Origin: Sphingopyxis sp. OAS728
GTDB taxonomy: Bacteria; Pseudomonadota; Alphaproteobacteria; Sphingomonadales; Sphingomonadaceae
Length of the DNA: 64,000 nucleotides
Assembly (NCBI RefSeq): GCF_014873485.1
Contig: NZ_JADBDT010000001.1
Location: 2,294,001 to 2,358,000, forward strand
Direction of reading: 5' to 3'
Below, one piece after another: positions 44,904 through 54,033 of this stretch (the first letter of the stretch is position 1; each line of letters starts with the position of its first letter). The translations under genes and the position numbers were made by a program. The notes beneath the pieces are model-generated. The model did no database searches and was not told the origin of the DNA. It saw only the letters and a list, made by a program, of their open reading frames with translations.

Positions 44904-47759
44904 ATGTACGGAATCCAGCATTTCGCCCGGTCCGGAGCGGCGAGCATCGCCGTCGTGGCCGCGCTTGCAAACGCCGCACCCGGCTACGCGCAGCAGGCGG
45001 CGCCGCCGCAGGAAAGCACCGCCGAAACCTCGGGGGACATGATCGTCGTTACCGGCTCGCGCATTCGCCGCGATCCGCTCGATCAGGACGCCCCGATCAC
45101 CTATGTCGGGCAGGAAGATATCGCAAAGACCGGCCTCGCGTCGGTCAACGACGTGCTCCAGCGCCTGCCGAGTTCGGGCGGCGGCCTCAACAGCAAGTTC
45201 AACAATAGCGGGAACCTCGGCAATCCGCCCGACGGCGGCGGTGTCGGTGCGGGCGCGGCGGAAATCGACCTGCGCTATCTCGGGTCGCGCCGTGTGCTCG
45301 TGCTCGTCGACGGCATTCGTTATGTGAACGGCGCCTCGGCGAGCGGTGTGCCCGGATCGACCGACCTCAACTCGATCCCCGAAAGCGCGATCGAGCGCAT
45401 CGAGGTGCTGCAAGACGGTGCCTCGGCGATTTACGGCTCGGACGCGATCGCCGGCGTCGTCAACATCATCACCAAGAAGAGCCAGGAGGGCCTCCGCGCC
45501 AGCGCGCAGGTCGGCGGTTACGGCCAGGGCGACGGCTTTACCAAAAGCGCGCAGGTCAGCTGGGGCAACGGCCGCGGCCCGACGCAGATCGTCGTCGGCG
45601 CCAACTATGTCCAGCAGGACGGCGTCTCCGCGGGAAGCCGCGCGATTTCACGCTTTCCCGCGCCTTATTCGGACACCTGCCTCGATGGCGGCTGTTCGGG
45701 CTTCGTGCCGCTCGGGCGCTTCATCGTTTTTGGCAACGACCTGACGCTGCGCGGCCCGGTGATCGGCCGCAATCCCGTGTATAATGCGGGCAATCCGACC
45801 GATCCGGCGAGCGATTTCAAGGCGTTTACCGACGCCGACCGCTTCAACTTCGGCCCGTTCAACTATCTGCAAATCCCGGTCGAACGTTACGGCGCCTTCA
45901 TCAACGCGCGGCAGGAACTGTCGGACAGCATCAACTTCTCGGTCCGCGGGATCTGGAACCAGCGTAAATCGCAGAACCAGGCCGCGCCCTTGCCCTTCGG
46001 TTTCGGCCCCGCTGCGGGACTGACGCCGGTGCTCGACGCGATCACGGTCGATGCCACCAACCCGTTCAACCCGTTCGGGGTGACGCTCGACGCGAGCAAT
46101 ACCGATCTCGTCTATCGCCGCTTCGTCGAAGGCGGGCCGCGCCGTTTCAACCAGCGGGTGACAACCGTCTATGGCGTCGCGACGCTCGACGGCAGCTTCG
46201 ACTTTGGCGGCGGCAGCAAATGGTATTGGGACGTCAACGCCGCCTATGGCCGCAACAAGGCCAAGCAGACGATGTACGGCAATATCAACTCGGACCACCT
46301 GCGCCGCGCACTCGGCCCGGTCGCCGACTGCACCGGCGAATGCGTGCCGTTCAACATCTTCGGCGGGGTCGGATCGATTACCCAGCCGATGCTCGACTAT
46401 GTCATGTTCACCCAGCGCGACCGCAGCCGTCAGTCGACCTTCAGCGCCTCGGCGAACCTGACCGGCAGCCTGTTCGAGCTGCCCGGCGGGCCGCTCGGCG
46501 TCGCGGTCGGGGTCGAATATCGTAAATTGAAAGGCAGCTTCGATCCCGACCCGATCGTCGCCGCAGGGTTCAGCTCGGACATTCCGGCCTTGCCGACGCG
46601 CGGCAGCTATAATGTCAAGGAAGCCTATGCCGAACTCAGCGCCCCCGTGCTGGCCGACGTCCCCTTCATCAACCTGCTCGAATTCACCGGCGCGGTACGC
46701 TGGTCCGATTATTCGACCTCGGGCTCGACGACGACGCTGAAGGGCGGCGTCAACTGGAAGCCGATCCAGGACCTGCGCCTCCGCGCCTCCTATGCCGAAG
46801 GGTTCCGCGCCCCGTCGATCGGCGAATTGTTCGGCACCCAGTCGCGCTTCGACCAGTCGATCAACGACCCCTGCTCGACCTCGACCACCGCGGGCCAGAA
46901 TTGGAACAACAATACGACGATCCGGGCCAATTGCATTGCGCAGGGCGTTCCGGCGGCGGGTTATGCACAAGCCAATCCGCAGATTTCGGTGCTTGTCGGT
47001 GGCAATCAGGATCTGTCGGCCGAAAGTTCGAAGAGCTGGATTTTCGGCGGCGTCTACAGTCCGAGTTTCATCCCCGGCCTGTCGATCGAGGGCAATTATT
47101 ACGACATCAAGATCAAGGGCGCGATCCAGGCCGTGAATGCCGAAATCACGCTGGCGCAGTGTGTCGGACAAAATGACGCCGACGCCTGTGCGCTCGTCAC
47201 CCGCGCGCCGGGCGGCGGACAGCTAACCTTTATCGAAGGGCTGCTCCAGAATATCGCCGGCATCCGCACCAAGGGGATCGACGCCAACCTGACGTACCGG
47301 ACGCAGAAGACCTCGGCGGGCCGGTTCGGCTTCACCTGGAACAACACGATCCTCACGCGTTACGACGTGATCGTGCCGACCGCCGACGGCTCGCTCGTCG
47401 TCAGCCGCGAGGGGACCGAACAGGGCAGCCCCAGCCAGGCCTTCCCCAAATGGAAGTCGGTCGGCATCCTCGACTGGGACGGCACGTCGATCGGCGCGAC
47501 GCTGACCGGCCGCTATGTTTCGGCGATCAAGGAACCGCTGGCCGACGACAACAAGATGAAGGCGCGTTTCTACACCGATTTCCAGCTGCGCTGGTTCCCG
47601 GCCGAGGATCCCGAGGCCTTCGGCTTCGCGCTCGGCGTGAACAATCTGTTCAACGTCAAGGCACCGGGCTGCATCAGCTGCGATATCAATAATTTCGATC
47701 CGACCGCTTATGACCTGCCCGGACGTTATTTTTACGCCCGCGCCAGCTTCAAGATGTAA
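44904..47759 (+). CDS. TonB-dependent outer-membrane receptor
   Basis: A 951-residue receptor with a signal peptide ending APGYAQQ. The plug opens [20 protein letters not shown] and has [19 protein letters not shown] and [25 protein letters not shown]. The barrel ends [11 protein letters not shown], with the final aromatic at the third-last position. AGGAGGAGAGG precedes the ATG. The ligand is unknown. It is followed by a hairpin terminator and amn. It is related to, but not a recent copy of, the receptor at 36135. Confidence 0.95.
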   Translation: MYGIQHFARSGAASIAVVAALANAAPGYAQQAAPPQESTAETSGDMIVVTGSRIRRDPLDQDAPITYVGQEDIAKTGLASVNDVLQRLPSSGGGLNSKFNNSGNLGNPPDGGGVGAGAAEIDLRYLGSRRVLVLVDGIRYVNGASASGVPGSTDLNSIPESAIERIEVLQDGASAIYGSDAIAGVVNIITKKSQEGLRASAQVGGYGQGDGFTKSAQVSWGNGRGPTQIVVGANYVQQDGVSAGSRAISRFPAPYSDTCLDGGCSGFVPLGRFIVFGNDLTLRGPVIGRNPVYNAGNPTDPASDFKAFTDADRFNFGPFNYLQIPVERYGAFINARQELSDSINFSVRGIWNQRKSQNQAAPLPFGFGPAAGLTPVLDAITVDATNPFNPFGVTLDASNTDLVYRRFVEGGPRRFNQRVTTVYGVATLDGSFDFGGGSKWYWDVNAAYGRNKAKQTMYGNINSDHLRRALGPVADCTGECVPFNIFGGVGSITQPMLDYVMFTQRDRSRQSTFSASANLTGSLFELPGGPLGVAVGVEYRKLKGSFDPDPIVAAGFSSDIPALPTRGSYNVKEAYAELSAPVLADVPFINLLEFTGAVRWSDYSTSGSTTTLKGGVNWKPIQDLRLRASYAEGFRAPSIGELFGTQSRFDQSINDPCSTSTTAGQNWNNNTTIRANCIAQGVPAAGYAQANPQISVLVGGNQDLSAESSKSWIFGGVYSPSFIPGLSIEGNYYDIKIKGAIQAVNAEITLAQCVGQNDADACALVTRAPGGGQLTFIEGLLQNIAGIRTKGIDANLTYRTQKTSAGRFGFTWNNTILTRYDVIVPTADGSLVVSREGTEQGSPSQAFPKWKSVGILDWDGTSIGATLTGRYVSAIKEPLADDNKMKARFYTDFQLRWFPAEDPEAFGFALGVNNLFNVKAPGCISCDINNFDPTAYDLPGRYFYARASFKM

Positions 47760-47770
47760 CAAATGGGGGC

Positions 47771-47799
47771 GGCGGCGCGGCCCGAAAGGCCGCGCCGCC
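47771..47799. terminator. hairpin terminator after the second TonB receptor gene
   Basis: A perfect 12-bp stem GGCGGCGCGGCC / GGCCGCGCCGCC with loop CGAAA. The T-rich run (CCCTTTTCTTTTG) is some distance downstream. Confidence 0.7.
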
Positions 47800-47852
47800 A
47801 TCATTTCCGGTCACCCTTTTCTTTTGTCACATTTTCGTGCAACAGCGACGCG

Positions 47853-49334
47853 ATGACATCCAACGCATCGCAAGAAACCACCGACCCCACCGCGCTCGTC
47901 GACGACATCATCGCCGAACTTCAAACGCGCTTCCGCACGTCGGTTTCCAACCTCAAATCCGCCATCGCCGACTATGTCCGCGACCGCACGCTGCCGCCGG
48001 CCGATGCCGCCGCGACCGGGCTGTTCGACTATCCGGCGATCCGCCTCGTCACCACCGGCGAGCAGCGCGAGGGGCAGAAGGGCCATAATCTCGCCTTCGG
48101 CCGCTTCGAGCGCGCGGGCGAGTTCGTCACCACCGTGACGCGCCCCGATCTTTTCGCCGATTATCTCCGCGACCAGCTCACCCTGCTTGCGCGTCACTAT
48201 GATATCGAATTGTCGGTGACGCGCACCGGGCAGCAAATCCCCTTCCCCTATGTGCTCGACGCCAGCGACGGGTCGGACATGGGCGGTGTTACCCCGCTCG
48301 AACTCGCGCGCCACTTTCCGACGACCGAGCTTGCAGACATCGGCGACGAACTCGCCGACGGGCTGTTCGGGCAGGATCCCGCCGCGTCACAGCCGCTCGC
48401 GCTGTTCGATGCGCTGCGCACCGACTTCAGCCTCGCGCGCCTCCGCCATTACACCGGCACCGCGCCCGAGCATTTCCAGCGCTACATCCTCTTCACCAAC
48501 TATCACCGCTACGTCGACGAATTCGTCGCCTGGGCGGGGTCGCAGGTCGGGCAGGGTCGGTACACCGCGCTCGCGGGCGCCGCGGGCCTCTACGTCGACC
48601 AGCCGGGCGTCAACGCGAGCGCGCTCGTCGCCGACAGCGCATGGCGGCGGCACCAGATGCCCGCCTATCACCTGATCGCCCCCGACGGCGGCGGCATCAC
48701 GCTGGTCAACATCGGCGTCGGCCCGTCGAACGCCAAGACGATCTGCGACCATCTCGCGGTGCTGCGTCCCGAGGCGTGGCTGATGATCGGCCACTGCGGC
48801 GGCCTCCGCCCCAGCCAGCGCATCGGCGACTATGTACTCGCGCACGCCTACCTCCGCGACGACCATATCCTCGACGCGGTGCTGCCGGTCGAAATCCCGA
48901 TCCCGCCGATCGCCGAAGTGCAGGTGGCGCTCGCAAGCGCCGCCGAAGCCGTGTCGGGCGCCACCGGCGCCGACCTCAAGAAGCGCATGCGTACCGGCAC
49001 CGTCGTCACCACCGACGACCGCAACTGGGAGCTGCGCTACACCGACAGCGCGCTGCGCTTCTCGCAGTCGCGCGCGATCGGCATCGACATGGAGAGCGCG
49101 ACCATCGCCGCGCAGGGCTATCGCTTCCGTGTCCCCTATGGCACCCTACTCTGCGTCAGCGACAAGCCACTCCACGGCGAACTCAAGCTGCCCGGACAGG
49201 CAAACCGCTTCTACGAGGAAGCGATCGCCGCGCACCTCCAGATCGGCATCCGCGCGTGCGAGACGATGCGCGACGAGGGCGCCAAGCTGCATAGCCGTAA
49301 GCTCCGCGCCTTCAACGAGCCGCCGTTCCGCTGA
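47853..49334 (+). CDS. amn: AMP nucleosidase
   Basis: A 493-residue enzyme that hydrolyses AMP to adenine and ribose-5-phosphate. The N-terminal AMP-nucleosidase domain (residues about 10-190) is followed by a phosphorylase-type catalytic domain with LVNIGVGPSNAKTICDHL, MIGHCGGLRPSQ, GDYVLAHAYLRDD and AIGIDMESATIAAQGYRFRVP. It takes part in purine salvage and AMP-level control. The start at 47853 has a weak Shine-Dalgarno; upstream sequence is the receptor terminator. Confidence 0.95.
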   Translation: MTSNASQETTDPTALVDDIIAELQTRFRTSVSNLKSAIADYVRDRTLPPADAAATGLFDYPAIRLVTTGEQREGQKGHNLAFGRFERAGEFVTTVTRPDLFADYLRDQLTLLARHYDIELSVTRTGQQIPFPYVLDASDGSDMGGVTPLELARHFPTTELADIGDELADGLFGQDPAASQPLALFDALRTDFSLARLRHYTGTAPEHFQRYILFTNYHRYVDEFVAWAGSQVGQGRYTALAGAAGLYVDQPGVNASALVADSAWRRHQMPAYHLIAPDGGGITLVNIGVGPSNAKTICDHLAVLRPEAWLMIGHCGGLRPSQRIGDYVLAHAYLRDDHILDAVLPVEIPIPPIAEVQVALASAAEAVSGATGADLKKRMRTGTVVTTDDRNWELRYTDSALRFSQSRAIGIDMESATIAAQGYRFRVPYGTLLCVSDKPLHGELKLPGQANRFYEEAIAAHLQIGIRACETMRDEGAKLHSRKLRAFNEPPFR

Positions 49335-49352
49335 CGGCCTCGCGCCCGATCG

Positions 49353-50597
49353 TCAATAAGGGCTTTTCGGTGCGGTTCCCGGCCGCGTGAACAGCTTTCC
49401 GCGCTCGGCCCAGAACACCAAGGTCAGGCCGACCACCGCGCTGATCAGGAAGGCATAGGCCAGCGGCAGCGTCGTGCCGTCATATTGCTGACCGATCGTC
49501 GCACCGACGGTCGCCGCCAGCAGCGTCTTGGCAAAGCTTTGATACGACGAGGCGACGCCGGCCATATGGCCGAAATCCTCCATCGCAATCGACCCGAAGT
49601 TGCTGCCGATAAAGCCGACGAGCCCGACGTTGACCATCATCAGCGCGGTGAACATCCACAAAGTCTCCGCTCCGCTCAATGCCGCGACGATCTGGAGGAT
49701 CGAGGTCGCCATGAAAGCGAAGACCGCCGACTGCGACACCCGCCGCGCGCCGAAGCGCTCGACGATTGCGGCGTTCGAGAAATTGGCGATCGCGATCCCC
49801 ACCGCGACGCAGGCGAAGATCAGCGGGAACATCGCCTGCGCGCCGAACACCTCTGAAATGATCTGCTCGCTGCTGTTGAGATAGCCGTAGAGTGCGCCCT
49901 GCATCATCCCCGACGCGATCATATAGCCCGCGGCGCGGCGGTGCCGCGTCACCGTCGCCCAGCCCGCGATCATCGTCTTGAGATCGAGCGGGCGCACATC
50001 GGCCGGGTCTAACGTCTCCGGAAGGCGGCGCAGCCAGAGCAGCATCACGATCGACATCACCGCGAGCACGACGAAGATCGCGCGCCAGCCCGCGACCGCG
50101 GCGATCCCCGCGCCGATCGTCGGCGCGATGATCGGCACGATCATGAAGACGAGGAAGATCAACGACAGCCGCTTTGCCATCGCATCGCCCGCAAACAGGT
50201 CGCGGATGACCGCCACGACGATGACCCCGAGCGCAGCACTGACCAGCCCGTGGATGAAGCGCAGCACGAGCAGCATCGCGAAACTCGTCGCGAGCCCGCA
50301 GCCGACAGCGAGCGCGAGATAGGCGAAGAGCGCCGGGACAAGCACGCCCTTGCGCCCAAAGCGGTCCGACAGCGGCCCGTAAAGCAGCGAGCCAAAGCCG
50401 ATGCCGAGCAGGTAGATCGAGATAACGTGCTGGCGATCATTGGCGACGGTGACCCCCAGCGCGTGACCGATCGCGGGCAGCGCGGGCAGCATCGAATCGA
50501 TGGCGAGCGCATTCAGCGCCATGACCATCGCCATCATGACCACCATCTCACGGTCGCCCGGCAGGCTCCGCTGGGGGGATTGGGCCGGCTTGTGCAT
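49353..50597 (-). CDS. Bcr/CflA-type multidrug MFS exporter
   Basis: A 414-residue protein with twelve predicted membrane helices. The loop 2-3 motif GPLSDRFGRKGVLVP, the first-helix ALNALAIDSMLPALPAIGHALG and PIIAPTIGAGIAAVAGWRAIF are typical of Bcr/CflA drug exporters. It is expected to expel small drugs by proton antiport; the substrate is unknown. It is convergent with amn (18 bp between stops) and is a single gene. Confidence 0.92.
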   Translation of the reverse strand: MHKPAQSPQRSLPGDREMVVMMAMVMALNALAIDSMLPALPAIGHALGVTVANDRQHVISIYLLGIGFGSLLYGPLSDRFGRKGVLVPALFAYLALAVGCGLATSFAMLLVLRFIHGLVSAALGVIVVAVIRDLFAGDAMAKRLSLIFLVFMIVPIIAPTIGAGIAAVAGWRAIFVVLAVMSIVMLLWLRRLPETLDPADVRPLDLKTMIAGWATVTRHRRAAGYMIASGMMQGALYGYLNSSEQIISEVFGAQAMFPLIFACVAVGIAIANFSNAAIVERFGARRVSQSAVFAFMATSILQIVAALSGAETLWMFTALMMVNVGLVGFIGSNFGSIAMEDFGHMAGVASSYQSFAKTLLAATVGATIGQQYDGTTLPLAYAFLISAVVGLTLVFWAERGKLFTRPGTAPKSPY

Positions 50598-50675
50598 GGC
50601 GGCAGCCTATGCGCCCATGGTGCCGCTTTGGATAGCCCCCGAATGGCCTGCAACGCCAAAGGGCATTGCTATGCA

Positions 50676-50708
50676 AAGCAAAAGGGCCGCCCGGCATGGA
50701 CGGCCCTT
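50676..50708 (-). terminator. rho-independent terminator of the small gene at 50729
   Basis: On the minus strand AAGGGCCG (50708-50701) pairs with CGGCCCTT (50689-50682), followed by TTTGCTTTGC. Confidence 0.75.
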
Positions 50709-50728
50709 CGCATATCCTGACGTACCGC

Positions 50729-51031
50729 TTAACCCTGACGGGTGCCGGTCATCGCCATCGAACCGAACGCACCGGCCTTGATCGTACCGGTCAGCGCGTC
50801 GCCGTCGATCGTCGCTTCGCATTCGAGCGTCATCGGCATCGGCACCTTCATGTTCATGGTCCAGGTCAGCTTGTTGCCATCGACCTTGCCATTTTCGACA
50901 TCGAGCGAACCCATCGCGCCGGCATTCTGGCCGGTGAAGCTGCCGCCGTCGCTGTTGACGGTGAAAACCGACTTCTGGTCGCCCATCGGCGACTTGGTGA
51001 CGCAATCATAGCTGCCATCGACTTGGGACAT
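50729..51031 (-). CDS. conserved hypothetical small protein
   Basis: A 100-residue protein starting MSQVDGSYDCVTKSPMGDQK, with AAGGAGAG 5 nt upstream. It looks like a small all-beta domain (SVFTVNSDGGSFTGQNAG, KLTWTMNMKVPMPMTLECEA, LTGTIKAGAFGSMAMTGTRQ) with two cysteines. The layout resembles lipocalin-like hypothetical proteins associated with MaoC/ketosteroid pathways, but I cannot name a family. It has no signal peptide. It lies 26 bp after the M16 peptidase gene and may be its operon partner. Confidence 0.7.
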   Translation of the reverse strand: MSQVDGSYDCVTKSPMGDQKSVFTVNSDGGSFTGQNAGAMGSLDVENGKVDGNKLTWTMNMKVPMPMTLECEATIDGDALTGTIKAGAFGSMAMTGTRQG

Positions 51032-51057
51032 TGGGGCTCTCCTTACTGAAACTGATG

Positions 51058-53937
51058 TTAGTTATCGAGGGACACCGTTTCCACCGGCAGACCCAATCCG
51101 TCAAGCTGCGGTTTTACCACCGCGGCGTCACCGACGACGACATAGACGAGATCGTCGGTGCTGAGCGCTTTCCGCGCCGCGGCATCAATTTCGGCCGCGG
51201 TCATCGCCTCATAGGTGGCGGGCAGCGTCTCGTAATAATTGTCGGGGCGACCGAACTTCACGATCTGGCGGAGCCCGCCGAGCACGTCGCCCGACGTTTC
51301 GAAGCTGCCGGGCAGTTCGCGCACGCTGCCGTTGATCGTGCGTTCGAGTTCTTCCTTCGTCACGCCCTTGTCGCCGAGGAAGCTTTTGAGGTCGCTTTGC
51401 AGCTCCTTGATCGAATCGCCCGTGCGGTCGGCCTGCACCGGCGCCGAGGCGACCCAGGTCAACCGGTCCTGGTCACCCGAGATGCGGCTGCGCACGCCAT
51501 AGGACCAGCCCTTGGTCTCGCGCAAATTGGTGTTGAAGCGCGACAGGAAATTGCCGCCAAAAATGTCGTTCGCCGACCGCAGCACTTCAAGCTCGTCGCC
51601 GCCCTTGGCGTCGAGCACCTTGCCGGCGAGGATCACCGACTGCGGCGATTTAGGACGGTCGAACAACAGGATACGCGGTTTCGGCGCGGGGATCGCAACC
51701 TCGAAATGCTTGACCGGCTTCGCTGTCGCGGGCGACTGCCACTGGCCCAGCGTTGCGTCGAGCTGCTTCTTGACCTCGGCGAGCGTCGTATCGCCGACGA
51801 CGAAGATGCGCGCATTGTCGGGACGGATCCACGCCGAATGGAATGCCGCAAGCTGGTCACGCGTCGCCGCCGCCACCGACTTCGCATTGCCGAGGCCCGA
51901 CGGCGGGATGCCATAGGGATGGTCGGCGCCATACAGCACCGGCGTCAGCACGCGTGAGGCGATTGCGCTCGGATTATTGAGTTCGGCCTTCAGCCGGTTG
52001 AGCTGCTGCGCGCGCACCCGCTCGAGTTCCTTAGCGTCGAACGCCGGATTGCGGATATAGTCGGCGAGCAGGCCGAGCGAAGCCTGCAAATTAGGCTTGA
52101 GCGCAAACAGGCTGAACACCGTCTCGTCGGCATTGGCACTCGCATCGATCTGCGCGCCGAGCCGTTCCTTCGCCTCGGCAAAGGCGATCGAATCGAGATT
52201 TTGCGTGCCCTCGTCCATCAGGCTGAGCATCAGCGACTGCGTGCCGAGCGCGCTGTGCGGATCGGCGGCATAGCCCGCATCGAAGCTGACCGCGACATTG
52301 ACCGTCGGCACCGTCGTGCGGCGCGCAAAAACGACCTCGACGCCATTTTTGAGCTTGGCGCGCTCGATCGCCGGGAAGTCGAGAGCCTTGAGGTCGGCAA
52401 CCGCGGGCAGCTGCGAACGGTCGGCGAACGACGACGCACCGCCGGTATCGGGGCCGACATCGCCGAGCGCCTCGTTCCAGTAGCGATCGGGCTGGACCGC
52501 TTCGGTCGCCTTGCCGCCCGTCACCGCGCCGCCGCGATTTTCGCCGCCCTCGGTACGTTCGCCGGGCGTGTAGGTCAGCGAGAAGGCCGGGCGCGACAGC
52601 CATTTATTGGCAACCGCCTTCACCTGCTCGGGCGTCGCCTTCGCCATCCGGTCGAGTTCGACTTTGTAGTAAGCGGGATTGTTCGAATAGAGCGCGCCCT
52701 CGGCCAGCGTCACCGCCTTGCCGCCAAAACCGCCGACCGATTCGAGCCCCGAGATCGTGCCCGCGAGGTAGCTTGCGGCGGTGCGCTGCAATTCGTCGGC
52801 GGTCGGCCCCGTCGCGAGGAAGCTCGCGATTTCGGCGTCGAGCCGCTCTGTGACGAGCTTCGCATCGACGCCCGGCTTCACATCGGCCTGAACCAGCAAG
52901 ATGCCCGCGTCCTCGAACGGCTGCGCCACCGCCGACACGCTCACCGCGACCGGATCCTTGCGCACCAGCGCATTGTCGAGGCGCGACGAGGACAGACCGC
53001 CGAGCACGCTCATCGCCATCTGCAGCGGCACCGCCTCGGGATCGTTGAGCCCGGGGATCGCCCACATGCGATAGATGCGTGTCGTCGGAATGAGGTCCTT
53101 AACCTCCTTCGCCAGCGGCGCGGGCAGCGTCGGCACCGATACTGTGGGCATTGCCACCGCGGGGCCGCGCGGGATGTCGCCGAACCATTCCTGCACCTTG
53201 GCTTTTGCAGTGGCGACATTCACGTCGCCCGCGAGCACCAGCACCGCATTGTTCGGGCCGTAATTGTCGGTGAACCACTTCTTTACATCGCCAAGGCTCG
53301 CCGAATTGAGGTCGCCCATCGAGCCGATCGTGCTGTGGTGATAGGGATGGCCGGTCGGGAAGAGATTTTCGAAGATCTCGTAACGCAACAGGCCATAGGG
53401 ATTATTGTCGCCCTGACGCTTTTCGTTCTGAACTACGCCGCGCTGGTTATCGAGCTTTTCCTGCGTCACCGCGCCGAGCAGATGCCCCATGCGGTCGCTT
53501 TCGAGGAAGAGCGCACGGTCGAGCGCGCCGGTCGGCACCGTCTCGAAATAATTGGTGCGGTCGACATTGGTCGTGCCGTTGCTGTCGGTCGCGCCGACCT
53601 GTTGCAGCGGCTCGAAGAAATCGCCTGGCGAATTTTCCGAGCCGTTGAACATCAGATGCTCGAACAGGTGCGCAAAACCCGTCTTGCCCTTGGGCTCGTG
53701 TTTCGATCCGACGCGATACCACACCGACACCGCGACGACGGGCGCCTTGCGGTCTTCGTGCACGATGACGCGGAGGCCATTGTCGAGCGTGAAGCTCTGG
53801 TACGGAATATCGACCGCCTTGACGAGCTCGGCGATCGGCGCCGGGTTCGCGGCCTTCGCCTGGGCGAGCGCGGGGCCCGCAGCGACGAGCGAGGTGGTGA
53901 CCGCGAGGGCCAGGGCGAAGCGATGGAAACGGGACAT
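51058..53937 (-). CDS. secreted M16-family zinc peptidase
   Basis: A 959-residue protein with a signal peptide ending AGPALAQ. The first M16 domain contains the inverted zinc motif HLFEH (90-94). The second M16 domain (from about residue 520: TTVPTVNVAVSFDAGYAADP) lacks it and is structural, as in pitrilysin-like proteins. The sequence includes RGVVQNEKRQGDNNP, the distal-Glu helix and R/Y motif regions. It is probably a periplasmic protease degrading small peptides. AAAAAGGATTTCC precedes the ATG. Confidence 0.93.
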   Translation of the reverse strand: MSRFHRFALALAVTTSLVAAGPALAQAKAANPAPIAELVKAVDIPYQSFTLDNGLRVIVHEDRKAPVVAVSVWYRVGSKHEPKGKTGFAHLFEHLMFNGSENSPGDFFEPLQQVGATDSNGTTNVDRTNYFETVPTGALDRALFLESDRMGHLLGAVTQEKLDNQRGVVQNEKRQGDNNPYGLLRYEIFENLFPTGHPYHHSTIGSMGDLNSASLGDVKKWFTDNYGPNNAVLVLAGDVNVATAKAKVQEWFGDIPRGPAVAMPTVSVPTLPAPLAKEVKDLIPTTRIYRMWAIPGLNDPEAVPLQMAMSVLGGLSSSRLDNALVRKDPVAVSVSAVAQPFEDAGILLVQADVKPGVDAKLVTERLDAEIASFLATGPTADELQRTAASYLAGTISGLESVGGFGGKAVTLAEGALYSNNPAYYKVELDRMAKATPEQVKAVANKWLSRPAFSLTYTPGERTEGGENRGGAVTGGKATEAVQPDRYWNEALGDVGPDTGGASSFADRSQLPAVADLKALDFPAIERAKLKNGVEVVFARRTTVPTVNVAVSFDAGYAADPHSALGTQSLMLSLMDEGTQNLDSIAFAEAKERLGAQIDASANADETVFSLFALKPNLQASLGLLADYIRNPAFDAKELERVRAQQLNRLKAELNNPSAIASRVLTPVLYGADHPYGIPPSGLGNAKSVAAATRDQLAAFHSAWIRPDNARIFVVGDTTLAEVKKQLDATLGQWQSPATAKPVKHFEVAIPAPKPRILLFDRPKSPQSVILAGKVLDAKGGDELEVLRSANDIFGGNFLSRFNTNLRETKGWSYGVRSRISGDQDRLTWVASAPVQADRTGDSIKELQSDLKSFLGDKGVTKEELERTINGSVRELPGSFETSGDVLGGLRQIVKFGRPDNYYETLPATYEAMTAAEIDAAARKALSTDDLVYVVVGDAAVVKPQLDGLGLPVETVSLDN

Positions 53938-54033
53938 GGAAATCCTTTTTACGGACACAGGCCATTCGGGCCTGATTGCGACCGGGTGCCGGACGGCACT
54001 GTATCAACGGTTTAGGACAGCAGTTTGCCGCTT

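Noticed and set aside
51058..53937. Second M16 domain as a broken gene fusion
   Set aside because: Loss of the zinc motif in the second domain is normal for pitrilysin-type M16 proteins, and the frame is intact.
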